The translations under genes were made by a program, and so were the position numbers. Below, one piece after another: positions 35,336-43,134 of a DNA stretch of 64,000 nucleotides. Position 1 is the first letter of the stretch. The number at the start of each line of letters is the position of its first letter. Under the pieces are notes generated by a model that was given only the letters and a program-made list of their open reading frames with translations, was not told the DNA's origin and ran no database searches. The stretch lies in assembly GCF_902168435.1 (NCBI RefSeq), contig NZ_LR656175.1, positions 1 to 64,000 on the forward strand, read 5' to 3'. Source of the DNA: Bacillus marasmi (lineage in GTDB: Bacteria; Bacillota; Bacilli; Bacillales; Cytobacillaceae).

Positions 35336-35785
35336 TTATTGTTTTTCTTCAGTCAAACGTTTGATGATTTTTCCGATTGTATTTTCGATTTCCGCAAAGG
35401 TTTGGCGATAGACTTCGAGCGTGCCGCCGTACGGGTCGCTGATGTCTCCGGTTGTTGACTCGACAGTCGCAAATTCCTTGAGGGTGAACGTCTTGTCCGA
35501 TGCTTGTGGATAATAGCTGATAACTGACGCCTTATGGCCCTCGGTCATTGTAAATATATGGGTTGCCCAATTGATTTCTTCGTCAGAAAGCATCGTGGAG
35601 CGGTGCTCTTCTCGTATATTGTTTTCGCCAAGCACGGTCCGAGCATGGGCAGAAGCCGGGCTGCCGTCGATGGCGAATACCCCTGCCGATTTTACTTCGA
35701 TGCCTTGGATTGCTTTATTTTTTAAAATAGCCTCAGCCATCGGGCTTCGACATGTATTCCCTGTACAAATAAATAATATCCGCAT
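35336..35785 (-). CDS. ywlE: Protein arginine phosphatase YwlE
   Basis: Low-molecular-weight phosphatase that removes phosphate from arginines placed by McsB, opposing tagging for ClpCP. 149 residues; the P-loop is CTGNTCRSP (Cys7 to Arg13). Thr11 in this loop is the residue that gives arginine specificity over tyrosine, and the general acid Asp is in SDPYGG. ATG at 35785 sits six bases after GGAGGG. Confidence 0.95.
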   Translation of the reverse strand: MRILFICTGNTCRSPMAEAILKNKAIQGIEVKSAGVFAIDGSPASAHARTVLGENNIREEHRSTMLSDEEINWATHIFTMTEGHKASVISYYPQASDKTFTLKEFATVESTTGDISDPYGGTLEVYRQTFAEIENTIGKIIKRLTEEKQ

Positions 35786-35881
35786 TTTCATCCCTCCAGC
35801 CTTTACCATTATTATAAGCAATATTTACTCTATGACATAATATTAAGAAGGGAAGCTGTATGGGGCAATTTTTCTGTAAAA

Positions 35882-35917
35882 ATAAAAAAACCTCAGTTGT
35901 GAGCTAAGGTTTTGAGT
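35882..35917 (-). terminator. mntP terminator
   Basis: AAAACCTTAG and CTGAGGTTTT arms followed by T-rich DNA on the minus strand, 20 bp beyond the mntP stop. Confidence 0.85.
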
Positions 35918-35937
35918 TTGCTATTTTTGGTTGATTT

Positions 35938-36492
35938 TTATATTGGCAATAGTAGCTTGAGGCCAAAGCCGAGGAGAATGCTGCCTCCAAGTGCTTCGCT
36001 GTAGGTGCCAAGCCAACCTTGGACTTTGCGGCCAACAAGAAGTCCAGCCCAGGTTAAGATTGTGGCGGCAAGTCCGAAGCTGATGAGCACGGCGGCCATT
36101 TTGGCTTTGTATATGCCAAGCGTAAGGCCAACGGAAAAGCTGTCGAGACTGACGCTTAACGCAAACAGTATTAAGCCGAAGCCGACTGGAGTGATCATGC
36201 GGCTTTCGTCAGGTTTTAGACTGGACCATATCATTTGCAGGCCTAGAGCCAAGAGCAGTATTCCCCCAGCATAGCCGGCAAATTGGCCAAATTTATCTGA
36301 TAGAAATCTTCCGGCAATGATACCTAATAGCGGCATCCAGACGTGAAATAATCCTATCAAAATGCCGATTTTGAATATTTGTTTGAGCCTGAGTTTAATC
36401 ATGCCCATACCAAGACCGACGGAAAAGGCATCCATTCCTAGCGCAAATGCCACCACACATAATGTGAATATTTCCCCTATAATTGCGGCCAA
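35938..36492 (-). CDS. mntP: Manganese efflux pump MntP
   Basis: Six-helix membrane exporter of Mn(II), 184 residues. The internal duplication is visible as [10 protein letters not shown] in helix 1 and [12 protein letters not shown] in the second half, each with the metal-binding Asp. A TTG at 36492 with GGGGG eight bases upstream is the best start; the frame extends to 36513. I saw no yybP-ykoY riboswitch upstream. Equivalent to B. subtilis ywlD. Confidence 0.93.
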   Translation of the reverse strand: MAAIIGEIFTLCVVAFALGMDAFSVGLGMGMIKLRLKQIFKIGILIGLFHVWMPLLGIIAGRFLSDKFGQFAGYAGGILLLALGLQMIWSSLKPDESRMITPVGFGLILFALSVSLDSFSVGLTLGIYKAKMAAVLISFGLAATILTWAGLLVGRKVQGWLGTYSEALGGSILLGFGLKLLLPI

Positions 36493-36604
36493 CTCTTTCG
36501 CCCCCTTGGACACTTGGACTTACTAATTCAGCATATGCACGTCCAATCGGGTTTAGAAGGGATAATTTGGGAGGGCTATTAGGCATGTGTGTTTTATTGT
36601 AACG

Positions 36605-36905
36605 CATCTCGCTATGCTATGAGACACTTTGGCTCTTTTTCGTGACTGTTTTGGGCCATAGAGCTACTCTATGGGACACTCTGGCTCTTTTTCGCGGCTG
36701 TTTTGGGCCATAGAGCTACTCTATGAGACACTTTGGCTCTTTTTTGCGGATGTTTTGGGTCATAGAGCTACTCTATGGGACACTTGGGTTCTTTATCGCG
36801 GATGTTTTGGGTCATAGAGCTACTCTATGGGACACTTTGGACCTTTTTCGCGGATGTTTTGGGTCATAGAGCTACTCTATGGGACACTTTTGACCTTTTC
36901 CTCGG
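36605..36905. repeat. Tandem array H, 52-bp unit, 6 copies
   Basis: CTATGRGACAC begins at 36617, 36669, 36721, 36773, 36825 and 36877, exactly 52 bp apart. Each unit has a hairpin (CATAGAG, loop CTA, CTCTATG) and a T-rich spacer with CTTTTTCGCGGATGTTTTGG. Unit length and spacer plan match array G (48620-49700), but the hairpin word is different. It lies between mntP and ywlC; no intrinsic terminator is seen for ywlC on its right. Confidence 0.92.
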
Positions 36906-36952
36906 CTGTATTGTCCGTATGAACCTATTCCATGTAAAACCTCACCTAAAAA

Positions 36953-38002
36953 TTAACTCTTTTCATAAATGACTTGATTGCCCGCGGCTTTAGAAAGACG
37001 GTTCATGATGGCAACGCCGACGCCGACTTCTGGGAAGGTTTCGCTGAAAATCACCTCTACTTCAGAGTCATTGAAGGCACGCAATGTTTCATATAAAGAA
37101 GTCGCAACTGTTTCGAGCTCGCCGCGACGACCGCACGCAAGCACTAAATCAGCTTGATAATCGCCTGCTGCTTCGGCCGTAGTTAACACGCCGACTTTTC
37201 GACCTTCACGCCTTTTCTCATCAACGAGCTTTTGCAAAAAGGCATGGCTTCCTTCAACTAAATAAAAAGGTGCGTCTGGCGCATAATGGCGATATTTCAT
37301 GCCTGGTGATTTCGGCGCTGCTTCGCTATTTTTCAAGGCTGGATCGACGGAGACTTCGCCAATCACTGCTTCAATTTGTTCCTTCGTAACTCCACCCGGA
37401 CGTAAGATGGCGGGAATCTCGTCTGTGCAGTCAATTACAGTAGATTCAACCCCGACCCCGGTCGGACCGCCATCAACAATCCCAGCAATCCTACCATTCA
37501 GATCCTCAAACACGTGGCGCGCTAATGTCGGGCTTGGTTTTCCAGAAGTATTCGCGCTCGGCGCGGCGATTGGTAGGCCGCAAGCTTTGATTAGTCCCAA
37601 CGCCACCGGATGGTTCGGCATCCGCACGGCAACTGTGGATAAACCAGCCGTCGCCAATTCGGAGAGCTTTCCTTCTTTCTTTTTAAAAATAATCGTTAAT
37701 GGTCCTGGCCAAAAATGCTCCATTAAACTGGCTGCTTTAGCTGGAACCTCGGTTACAAAATCGTTAAGCTGACTCGTTTCAGCGATGTGAATAATTAATG
37801 GATTATCGGATGGACGACCTTTTGCAGCGAAGATTTTCGCAACGGCGTCGCTATTTTCGGCATTACCACCGAGTCCGTAGACGGTTTCGGTTGGGAAGGC
37901 AATCACTTCATTATTTTTTAAGTAATCGGCAGCTTGAATAATTTGTGGGTAACTTTCTAATTTATCCACAAGTTTATCCACTGCCCAAACATTCGTTTTC
38001 AT
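36953..38002 (-). CDS. ywlC: L-threonylcarbamoyladenylate synthase (Sua5 type)
   Basis: Makes threonylcarbamoyl-AMP for the t6A37 modification of ANN-decoding tRNAs. 349 residues: YrdC domain (about 20-205) with KGRPSDNPLIIHI and SANTSGKPSPT, then a linker and the smaller Sua5 domain. ATG at 38002, six bases after AGGTGG. Position agrees with B. subtilis ywlC. Confidence 0.95.
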   Translation of the reverse strand: MKTNVWAVDKLVDKLESYPQIIQAADYLKNNEVIAFPTETVYGLGGNAENSDAVAKIFAAKGRPSDNPLIIHIAETSQLNDFVTEVPAKAASLMEHFWPGPLTIIFKKKEGKLSELATAGLSTVAVRMPNHPVALGLIKACGLPIAAPSANTSGKPSPTLARHVFEDLNGRIAGIVDGGPTGVGVESTVIDCTDEIPAILRPGGVTKEQIEAVIGEVSVDPALKNSEAAPKSPGMKYRHYAPDAPFYLVEGSHAFLQKLVDEKRREGRKVGVLTTAEAAGDYQADLVLACGRRGELETVATSLYETLRAFNDSEVEVIFSETFPEVGVGVAIMNRLSKAAGNQVIYEKS

Positions 38003-38157
38003 TTTCATCCACCTTTAAAAATAGGTCTATTTATCGAGATTTTGACCATATTTCCTTTGAAAGTATAAAAGAAGATAGGTGGGAATACAAGATTTTATCC
38101 ACAAATTGTGTATAAAAAGTGGCATTCCGTGGATAACTTTGTGGATATATCCACAAT

Positions 38158-38601
38158 TTAGAGATTTAACTCCATAAAAAGTGAGTTATCCACAGTAAAA
38201 ATGTGTTTGGCGTGCTTTAACTTTGTTAACGGTTCCGGAACGACCTTCGATTCTAGCAATTTAAAGCCTAACAGCTGGAAAAATGAAACCGATTGAGGCT
38301 TATTTGTCGCCAAATACAATGTGGATAGTGATTTTTTTCGGGCTAAAATAAACATTTTATTAAACAGCAAAAGGATGTCTGCTTCGGTAAGCTTGGGTGA
38401 CATTGCCAGTGATCGAAGAAGCCCAACCTCGCCGCTGTGCTCAATTCCAAGCGTTGCTAGAATTTCCTGGCGGGCATCCTCCATGATTAGAAAATAGTCA
38501 ATCGATTCAGCGATTCCTTCTGTGGCGAGGTTCGCGCGCTTTAAGTAGGCTGTTATTTTTTCAATATCCTGTTCATTAGCAAATCTTATATTTGGTTGCA
38601 T
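38158..38601 (-). CDS. ywlB: GNAT family N-acetyltransferase (YwlB)
   Basis: A 147-residue acetyltransferase-like protein; IRFANEQDIEKITAYLKRAN is a typical GNAT opening, and LATNKPQSVSFFQLLGFK is the C-terminal part of the acetyl-CoA fold. Substrate unknown. Its ribosome site GAGGTGG is part of a 13-bp inverted repeat shared with the spoIIR 3' end. Orthologue of B. subtilis ywlB by position. Confidence 0.85.
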   Translation of the reverse strand: MQPNIRFANEQDIEKITAYLKRANLATEGIAESIDYFLIMEDARQEILATLGIEHSGEVGLLRSLAMSPKLTEADILLLFNKMFILARKKSLSTLYLATNKPQSVSFFQLLGFKLLESKVVPEPLTKLKHAKHIFTVDNSLFMELNL

Positions 38602-38611
38602 TTATGATCCA

Positions 38612-38658
38612 CCTCTTTTTTCATTTGAATTCTACTATTATCAATATGAAAAAAGAGG
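38612..38658 (-). promoter_or_regulatory. 13-bp inverted repeat over the ywlB ribosome site
   Basis: Arms CCTCTTTTTTCAT and ATGAAAAAAGAGG flank a 21-base loop. In a transcript reading through from ywlC direction it would not form; in the minus strand message the arm nearest ywlB contains AGAGG of its ribosome site. It can also serve as a weak terminator between divergent uses. See findings. Confidence 0.5.
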
Positions 38659-38673
38659 GAAAGTAGAACAGAT

Positions 38674-39615
38674 TTAAAAGAATTTTGTCCACAACTCTAC
38701 TACGAAGAATTTTACTTCCACTTCTTCTTCGTCTTGCGCCGTGTATACTGGTTTTTTCGACTTTTTAGCTGCTTTCTTTTCAGATTGCTTTTCTTGTTTT
38801 GATTTTTCCGATACAGGAGTAATGTTTTCCTCTGCATCAATTGGTTCCTCTTCTTGTTGCTTTACTTGAGTTTTTGGTTGCTCTGTTATTGGCGACGCTT
38901 CTGTTTGGGCCTGTGTAGTTGCTTGAGTAGTTTCTGTTTTTTCTGGCTTAGGCGCGGTTGTAACGTCGTCCTCGTTAGTCTGTTCGACTGATTCAGCTTG
39001 AGCAATTTTTCCACCATTTTTTTCAGTTTCGCTCGACTTGCTCACTGGATTCTTTTTGCTATTATCACCTTGCTCTTCCTCAAAGCCTTCACTAACTGCT
39101 ACTCCATTTGAAAAATCAAGAAAGCATAGCGGCGGGAAAAGGACGCACCACCAATTGGCGCCTTCGCCTTCACCAAGTGTAATCAGGATTGCTTCATATT
39201 CACCAGCTGGATATAAAAACTGACCATATAATTTAGTTGGAAAGTTCACTTTTCCGAAATCTACTTTCACTGTTTGTGTTTCGTTTTCTTCCGCGACAAT
39301 TTGTTCTGCTATTTTTTGAATCTCAGGAAGTCCTGATTTGATTGTTTTTCGTGCTTCTTCTAAAGAGGTTAAATCTTGAACCCATTGGGTAATTTCTGCG
39401 TTTACAGCGTCTCGAACTTTGCGCTTCAGATCCTGATCTTTATCGGAGTCACTGTTTGCTAGAATTCTTAGTCGGATTGCTTCGTTTGGAATGACTGTTT
39501 CCTCTTGTGCAGTCGCTTCGTTTTTCGGCATATATAAACTAAAAATAGTTGCGAATGATAATAATAGTAGGTATGAAGTAATTAATGTTCTTCTAAATTT
39601 TGTTTTCTTTGTCAT
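38674..39615 (-). CDS. spoIIR: Stage II sporulation protein R, with enlarged linker
   Basis: Forespore protein secreted to the intermembrane space that triggers SpoIIGA to process pro-sigma-E. 313 residues, N-terminal signal anchor (LITSYLLLLSFATIFSLY), the family core with NWWCVLFPPLCFLDFSNG, and the C-terminal VEVKFFVVEL. Between the last two lies a hydrophilic, Gln/Thr/Glu/Lys-rich stretch of about 110 residues, which makes it longer than the B. subtilis protein (about 220). Start chosen at the ATG at 39615; a GTG three codons upstream is possible. Confidence 0.92.
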   Translation of the reverse strand: MTKKTKFRRTLITSYLLLLSFATIFSLYMPKNEATAQEETVIPNEAIRLRILANSDSDKDQDLKRKVRDAVNAEITQWVQDLTSLEEARKTIKSGLPEIQKIAEQIVAEENETQTVKVDFGKVNFPTKLYGQFLYPAGEYEAILITLGEGEGANWWCVLFPPLCFLDFSNGVAVSEGFEEEQGDNSKKNPVSKSSETEKNGGKIAQAESVEQTNEDDVTTAPKPEKTETTQATTQAQTEASPITEQPKTQVKQQEEEPIDAEENITPVSEKSKQEKQSEKKAAKKSKKPVYTAQDEEEVEVKFFVVELWTKFF

Positions 39616-39639
39616 CTCGGCCACCGTCCCCTCTAATCA

Positions 39640-39669
39640 CATTGTGGACAGGAGGTAAGAATCTTAAAC
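39640..39669 (-). promoter_or_regulatory. Candidate sigma-F promoter of spoIIR
   Basis: On the minus strand GTTTA (39669-39665), 15 bases, then GTCCACAATG (39649-39640) resembles the sigma-F pattern GYWTA and GGNRANANTW with two mismatches. spoIIR is a sigma-F gene in B. subtilis. The predicted start is about 18 bp before the ATG. Confidence 0.45.
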
Positions 39670-39718
39670 TAGTAAAATGAAAATTTTTTAGTAGGGAAAT
39701 TGAGAGGGAGAAGGAATG

Positions 39719-39925
39719 GTTATCCGTGGGTTTTCAGGGTTTATCCGTGGAATTGGGATTTATCCGTGGATTTCGCAACTTTATCAGCAAGTTCCGATAA
39801 TTCTATTAGCCTAATTCGGCGTTCTATTAGCTGGTTTCGGCCTTCTATTCGCCGATTTCGTATTTCTATTAGCCGATTTCGCACTTCTATTCGCCGTTTT
39901 CGCACTTCTATTTGCCGTTGCCATA
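39719..39925. repeat. Tandem array E, 21-bp period, two words
   Basis: TTTATCCGTGG words start at 39719, 39740 and 39759, then TTTATCAGCAA at 39780 and TTCTATTMGCC words at 39801, 39822, 39843, 39864, 39885 and 39906. From 39759 the period is exactly 21 bp across the change of word. It starts about 40 bp beyond the prmC terminator. Frames across it read as Arg/Ile/Glu heptads and are not taken as genes. Confidence 0.9.
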
Positions 39926-39965
39926 GTTTTGTCACAAATCAGACCCCATTACAAGGACAAAAACT

Positions 39966-40003
39966 TAATAAAAGCCGCAGCAGACTTTTGAGCTGCCACG
40001 GCT
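39966..40003 (-). terminator. prfA-prmC terminator
   Basis: AGCCG and GGCAGC pair with GCTGC and CGGCT around a nine-base loop; TTTTATTAAG follows on the minus strand. It lies 13 bp past the prmC stop. Confidence 0.83.
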
Positions 40004-40015
40004 GAAATATTCTTA

Positions 40016-40909
40016 TTATTGTAGTGTTGCAAACACCATGCGGTCCTTGCCGTTTATATCAAAGACGATTTCAACTTCCGCGTCTGGGAAGGTTTCGCGG
40101 AGCATGCCAGCAACCGCCTCGCTTTGCCCGGCTCCTACTTCGAAGCCGACTAAGGCTTTATTTTTCAATACTAAAGGTAATTCCTCCATAAAGCGGCGGT
40201 ACAGGTCTAGGCCGTCCTCGCCGGCAAATAAGGCGCGGTGCGGTTCGTGCTCGGTGACGATGTCGGACATCCACGATTCATCACCATCCGGGATATACGG
40301 AGGGTTGGAAATGACGACATCAAACTTGCGCTCCATTTCGATGAACGGCTGCAGCAGATCGCCGTGGACAAACTCGACCAACGCACCTAAGCGAGATGCA
40401 TTTTCGCAGGCAACAGCTAGTGATGCCTCCGCCAAGTCCGAAGCGGTCACCACTAGGTCAAGGTTTTCGAGCTTTAATGATACGGCAATTGCTCCGCTTC
40501 CGGTTCCGATATCGACCACCTCAATTGAATCCTCCGCATTGTCGTGTTCGAGCCAAATGTCAGCTTTATTTTTTCCAAAAAGCTTGTCAATCCGTTCTAG
40601 AGTTCCGTAGACTAGCTCTTCCGTTTCCGGACGGGGGATGAGCACCTCTTCGTTGACGATATAACGACGGCCGTAGAAATCCTCATAGCCGATGATGTAC
40701 TGGACTGGACGACCACCGACATGCTCGACGACCGCGGCACGGAACGCTGATTCAGCGTCCTCCGAAAGCTTGTCCTGAAAACTCGCAAACAGCTCTGCGC
40801 GCGACTTTCCCGCAAAATGGCGCAGCAAGAGTTCAGCCGCTTTTTCCTCGCGACCGTTTTCCTTTAAAAAAGAAGAAGCCCAGTGGAGGGCTTCAAAAAT
40901 TTTAGTCAT
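40016..40909 (-). CDS. prmC: Peptide chain release factor N5-glutamine methyltransferase
   Basis: Methylates the glutamine of the GGQ motif in release factors. 297 residues: N-terminal helical substrate-binding domain, then a SAM-binding domain with [15 protein letters not shown] and the catalytic NPPY in [11 protein letters not shown]. It overlaps the prfA end by eight bases, coupling the enzyme to its substrate. Confidence 0.97.
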   Translation of the reverse strand: MTKIFEALHWASSFLKENGREEKAAELLLRHFAGKSRAELFASFQDKLSEDAESAFRAAVVEHVGGRPVQYIIGYEDFYGRRYIVNEEVLIPRPETEELVYGTLERIDKLFGKNKADIWLEHDNAEDSIEVVDIGTGSGAIAVSLKLENLDLVVTASDLAEASLAVACENASRLGALVEFVHGDLLQPFIEMERKFDVVISNPPYIPDGDESWMSDIVTEHEPHRALFAGEDGLDLYRRFMEELPLVLKNKALVGFEVGAGQSEAVAGMLRETFPDAEVEIVFDINGKDRMVFATLQ

Positions 40910-41975
40910 TAGATGCAGCTTCCAGTCTGCTTGATTGGTCTTCTAAAATTAACGCATCGATGATTTCATCAAGCTTGCCCTCGATGATTTGATCGAGCTT
41001 TTGTAGCGTAAGGCCGATGCGGTGGTCGGTTACGCGGTTTTGCGGATAGTTGTAGGTACGGATACGCTCAGAACGGTCGCCTGTACCAACGGCGGATTTA
41101 CGAACTTCATCGTATTCCGCTTGGGCTTCCTGCAAGAATTTATCGTAAACGCGGGCACGCAATACCTTCATTGCTTTGTCCTTGTTTTTGTGTTGAGATT
41201 TTTCATCCTGGCACGTTACGACGATACCAGTTGGGATGTGCGTAACACGGATGGCTGATGCAGTCGTGTTAACGGACTGACCGCCGGCGCCGCTTGAACA
41301 GTAAGTGTCAACGCGTACGTCTTTATCGTGGATTTCGATTTCTACATCCTCTGCTTCTGGTAAGCAGGCAACTGTTGCGGTTGATGTATGAATTCGGCCG
41401 CCTGATTCTGTTTCAGGAACACGCTGAACGCGGTGCGCACCATTTTCAAATTTCAATTTAGAGTATGCACCTTTACCAGTGATCATGAAGCTGATTTCCT
41501 TGAAGCCGCCAAGACCGGTTGGGTTGGCATCGATTAATTCTGTTTTCCAGCCTTGTGATTCAGCATAGCGGCTGTACATGCGGTAAAGTGAGTTCGCGAA
41601 AAGCGCTGCTTCTTCCCCGCCCGCTGCGCCACGGATTTCAAAGATAACGTTTTTGTCATCATTAGGGTCTTTTGGAATGAGCAAGAATTTCATTTGAGCT
41701 TCCAACTCTTCTTTTTGCGATTCAAGTTCAGATACTTCTTCCTTTACCATATCGCGCATTTCTGCATCAAGTTTTTCCTCGAGCATCGCTTTGGCATCTT
41801 GAAGCTGTTCCTTTACATCCTTGTATTGACGATATGTTTGTACGGTATCTGAAATATCTGCCTGCTCTTTTGAAAAATCGCGCAGTTTTTTTGGATCATT
41901 TACGACATCCGGATCGCTCAAAAGCTCATTCAGCTTTTCGTAACGGTCCTCGACGGCTTGAAGACGATCAAACAC
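40902..41975 (-). CDS. prfA: Peptide chain release factor 1
   Basis: Recognises UAA and UAG and triggers peptide release. 357 residues from GTG 41975; PET codon-recognition motif in [10 protein letters not shown] and GGQ in [11 protein letters not shown]. The GTG follows AGAGGTG by six bases; the GTG three codons upstream is part of that site. Confidence 0.97.
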   Translation of the reverse strand: MFDRLQAVEDRYEKLNELLSDPDVVNDPKKLRDFSKEQADISDTVQTYRQYKDVKEQLQDAKAMLEEKLDAEMRDMVKEEVSELESQKEELEAQMKFLLIPKDPNDDKNVIFEIRGAAGGEEAALFANSLYRMYSRYAESQGWKTELIDANPTGLGGFKEISFMITGKGAYSKLKFENGAHRVQRVPETESGGRIHTSTATVACLPEAEDVEIEIHDKDVRVDTYCSSGAGGQSVNTTASAIRVTHIPTGIVVTCQDEKSQHKNKDKAMKVLRARVYDKFLQEAQAEYDEVRKSAVGTGDRSERIRTYNYPQNRVTDHRIGLTLQKLDQIIEGKLDEIIDALILEDQSSRLEAASND

Positions 41976-42403
41976 GTTCTTCACCTCTTCTAGATTTTTT
42001 TTATAAAAAAAAGCGTATTTTTACGCTACATGAATTAACTTGTTGAAAGGGGGCACTTTTCTACCCATAACATTCTAATTATAGTATAGTCAATCACTTC
42101 AGTCAAAAATAAATATTTGTAAATACCATCAAAGCCGAAAAACTACCCATTCGACAAAATTCGGGTGGTGACAGGCACCATAATCTTAAAATTATATTAA
42201 TAAAGTATAAAAAATTAAATTCGTCCATATTTTGTCTTACCATTTTGAATTATATGTGAAAAATGTCTAGCGTTAATTACGCTAATATAACGATACTGTA
42301 AAATCAAATTAATAGATAAAAACTATTACTATCTCATTTTCGAAGGGTTTGATGTGAAAAATACGTCTCCCCTCAACAAAGGGTGAAGTTTAGTTATATA
42401 TAT
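41976..42403. other. AT-rich regulatory gap between prfA and the dms-like operon
   Basis: The divergent region holds a T8/A8 stretch near 42000, a small GGTGACAGGCACC hairpin at 42170-42182, and an inverted repeat TAGCGTTA/TAACGATA at 42268-42295 with a ModE-like half (TAATATAACGAT). No gene is visible. Confidence 0.45.
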
Positions 42404-42419
42404 TGTGAAATATTTCACA
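42404..42419. promoter_or_regulatory. FNR/CRP-type operator
   Basis: TGTGA, AATATT, TCACA forms a perfect 5-6-5 palindrome identical in pattern to the B. subtilis Fnr box. The centre is 72 bp before the chaperone start; with CATCAT (42441-42446) as -10, it would be at about -41.5, the class II activator position. Anaerobic induction of the operon is predicted. Confidence 0.75.
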
Positions 42420-42483
42420 ATAATAACAAATCACCTTTTCCATCATGTTCAGTCATAAAATAAACGCAACCAGGAGTGATCTT

Positions 42484-43134
42484 ATGCAACAAACGATCGC
42501 ATTACCGTTGGTAGATATTTTTAGAGTAAGACAGTATTTTTATCAATTTATTCAGGTTTTATTTTTCGAACCAGTTACGAAAGAAAGTGTTGATCAGCTT
42601 CAAAATAGTAGCTGCCTAGAGGAATTGAAGAGTTTAGATGAGGCTGGGAAATATCTTTACCAGTTTTTTTCGAATGCTTCAGAGTCTGAGCTTCAGGAAG
42701 CTAAGGACGAATACTATCGGCTTTTCGTTGGGCCAGAAACCATCCTCACCCCTCCATGGGAATCCGTATATCGTAGTAAAGAGGGATTGCTTTTTGAAGA
42801 AACGACATTCCAGGTCCGTGAACATTATCACCGTTACAATCTAGAATTTGTCAAAGAAAACCAAGAACCAGATGACCATATCGCGATAGAGCTTGAGTTT
42901 ATCCTCCATTTAAATCAATTGTGTTTGCAAAATTTAGATAGCGACAGGCTGAAAAAGCTTGTGAAGGAACAAATTGAGTTTCATGAACAGCATATGCAGC
43001 AATGGATTCCAGCGTTCACTACAAAAATAATTAACAATACAGATAGTCCGCTATATAAGGGGGCTGCCCTATTGTTGAGAGATTTTACAGTTTCTGATTA
43101 CCAATCTTTGTTAGACATAAAGGAGGCATTATAG
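42484..43134 (+). CDS. TorD/DmsD family molybdoenzyme chaperone
   Basis: A 216-residue all-helical protein of the TorD family, which protects the Tat signal and delivers cofactor to DMSO/TMAO-type reductases. The signature EYYRLFVGPETILTPPWESV is present (near residues 75-95). ATG at 42484 after AGGAGTG. It is followed immediately by the catalytic subunit: its TAG is adjacent to that ATG, and they share the AAAGGAGG site region. Strand is opposite to its neighbours. Confidence 0.92.
   Translation: MQQTIALPLVDIFRVRQYFYQFIQVLFFEPVTKESVDQLQNSSCLEELKSLDEAGKYLYQFFSNASESELQEAKDEYYRLFVGPETILTPPWESVYRSKEGLLFEETTFQVREHYHRYNLEFVKENQEPDDHIAIELEFILHLNQLCLQNLDSDRLKKLVKEQIEFHEQHMQQWIPAFTTKIINNTDSPLYKGAALLLRDFTVSDYQSLLDIKEAL

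Noticed and set aside
36493-36604. yybP-ykoY manganese riboswitch before mntP
   Set aside because: No recognisable conserved motif of that riboswitch; only 90 bp separate the start from array H.
39741-39935. Arg/Glu/Ile heptad frame over array E that looks like a coiled coil
   Set aside because: The heptad mirrors the 21-bp DNA repeat, there is no ribosome site, and the composition changes with the DNA word.
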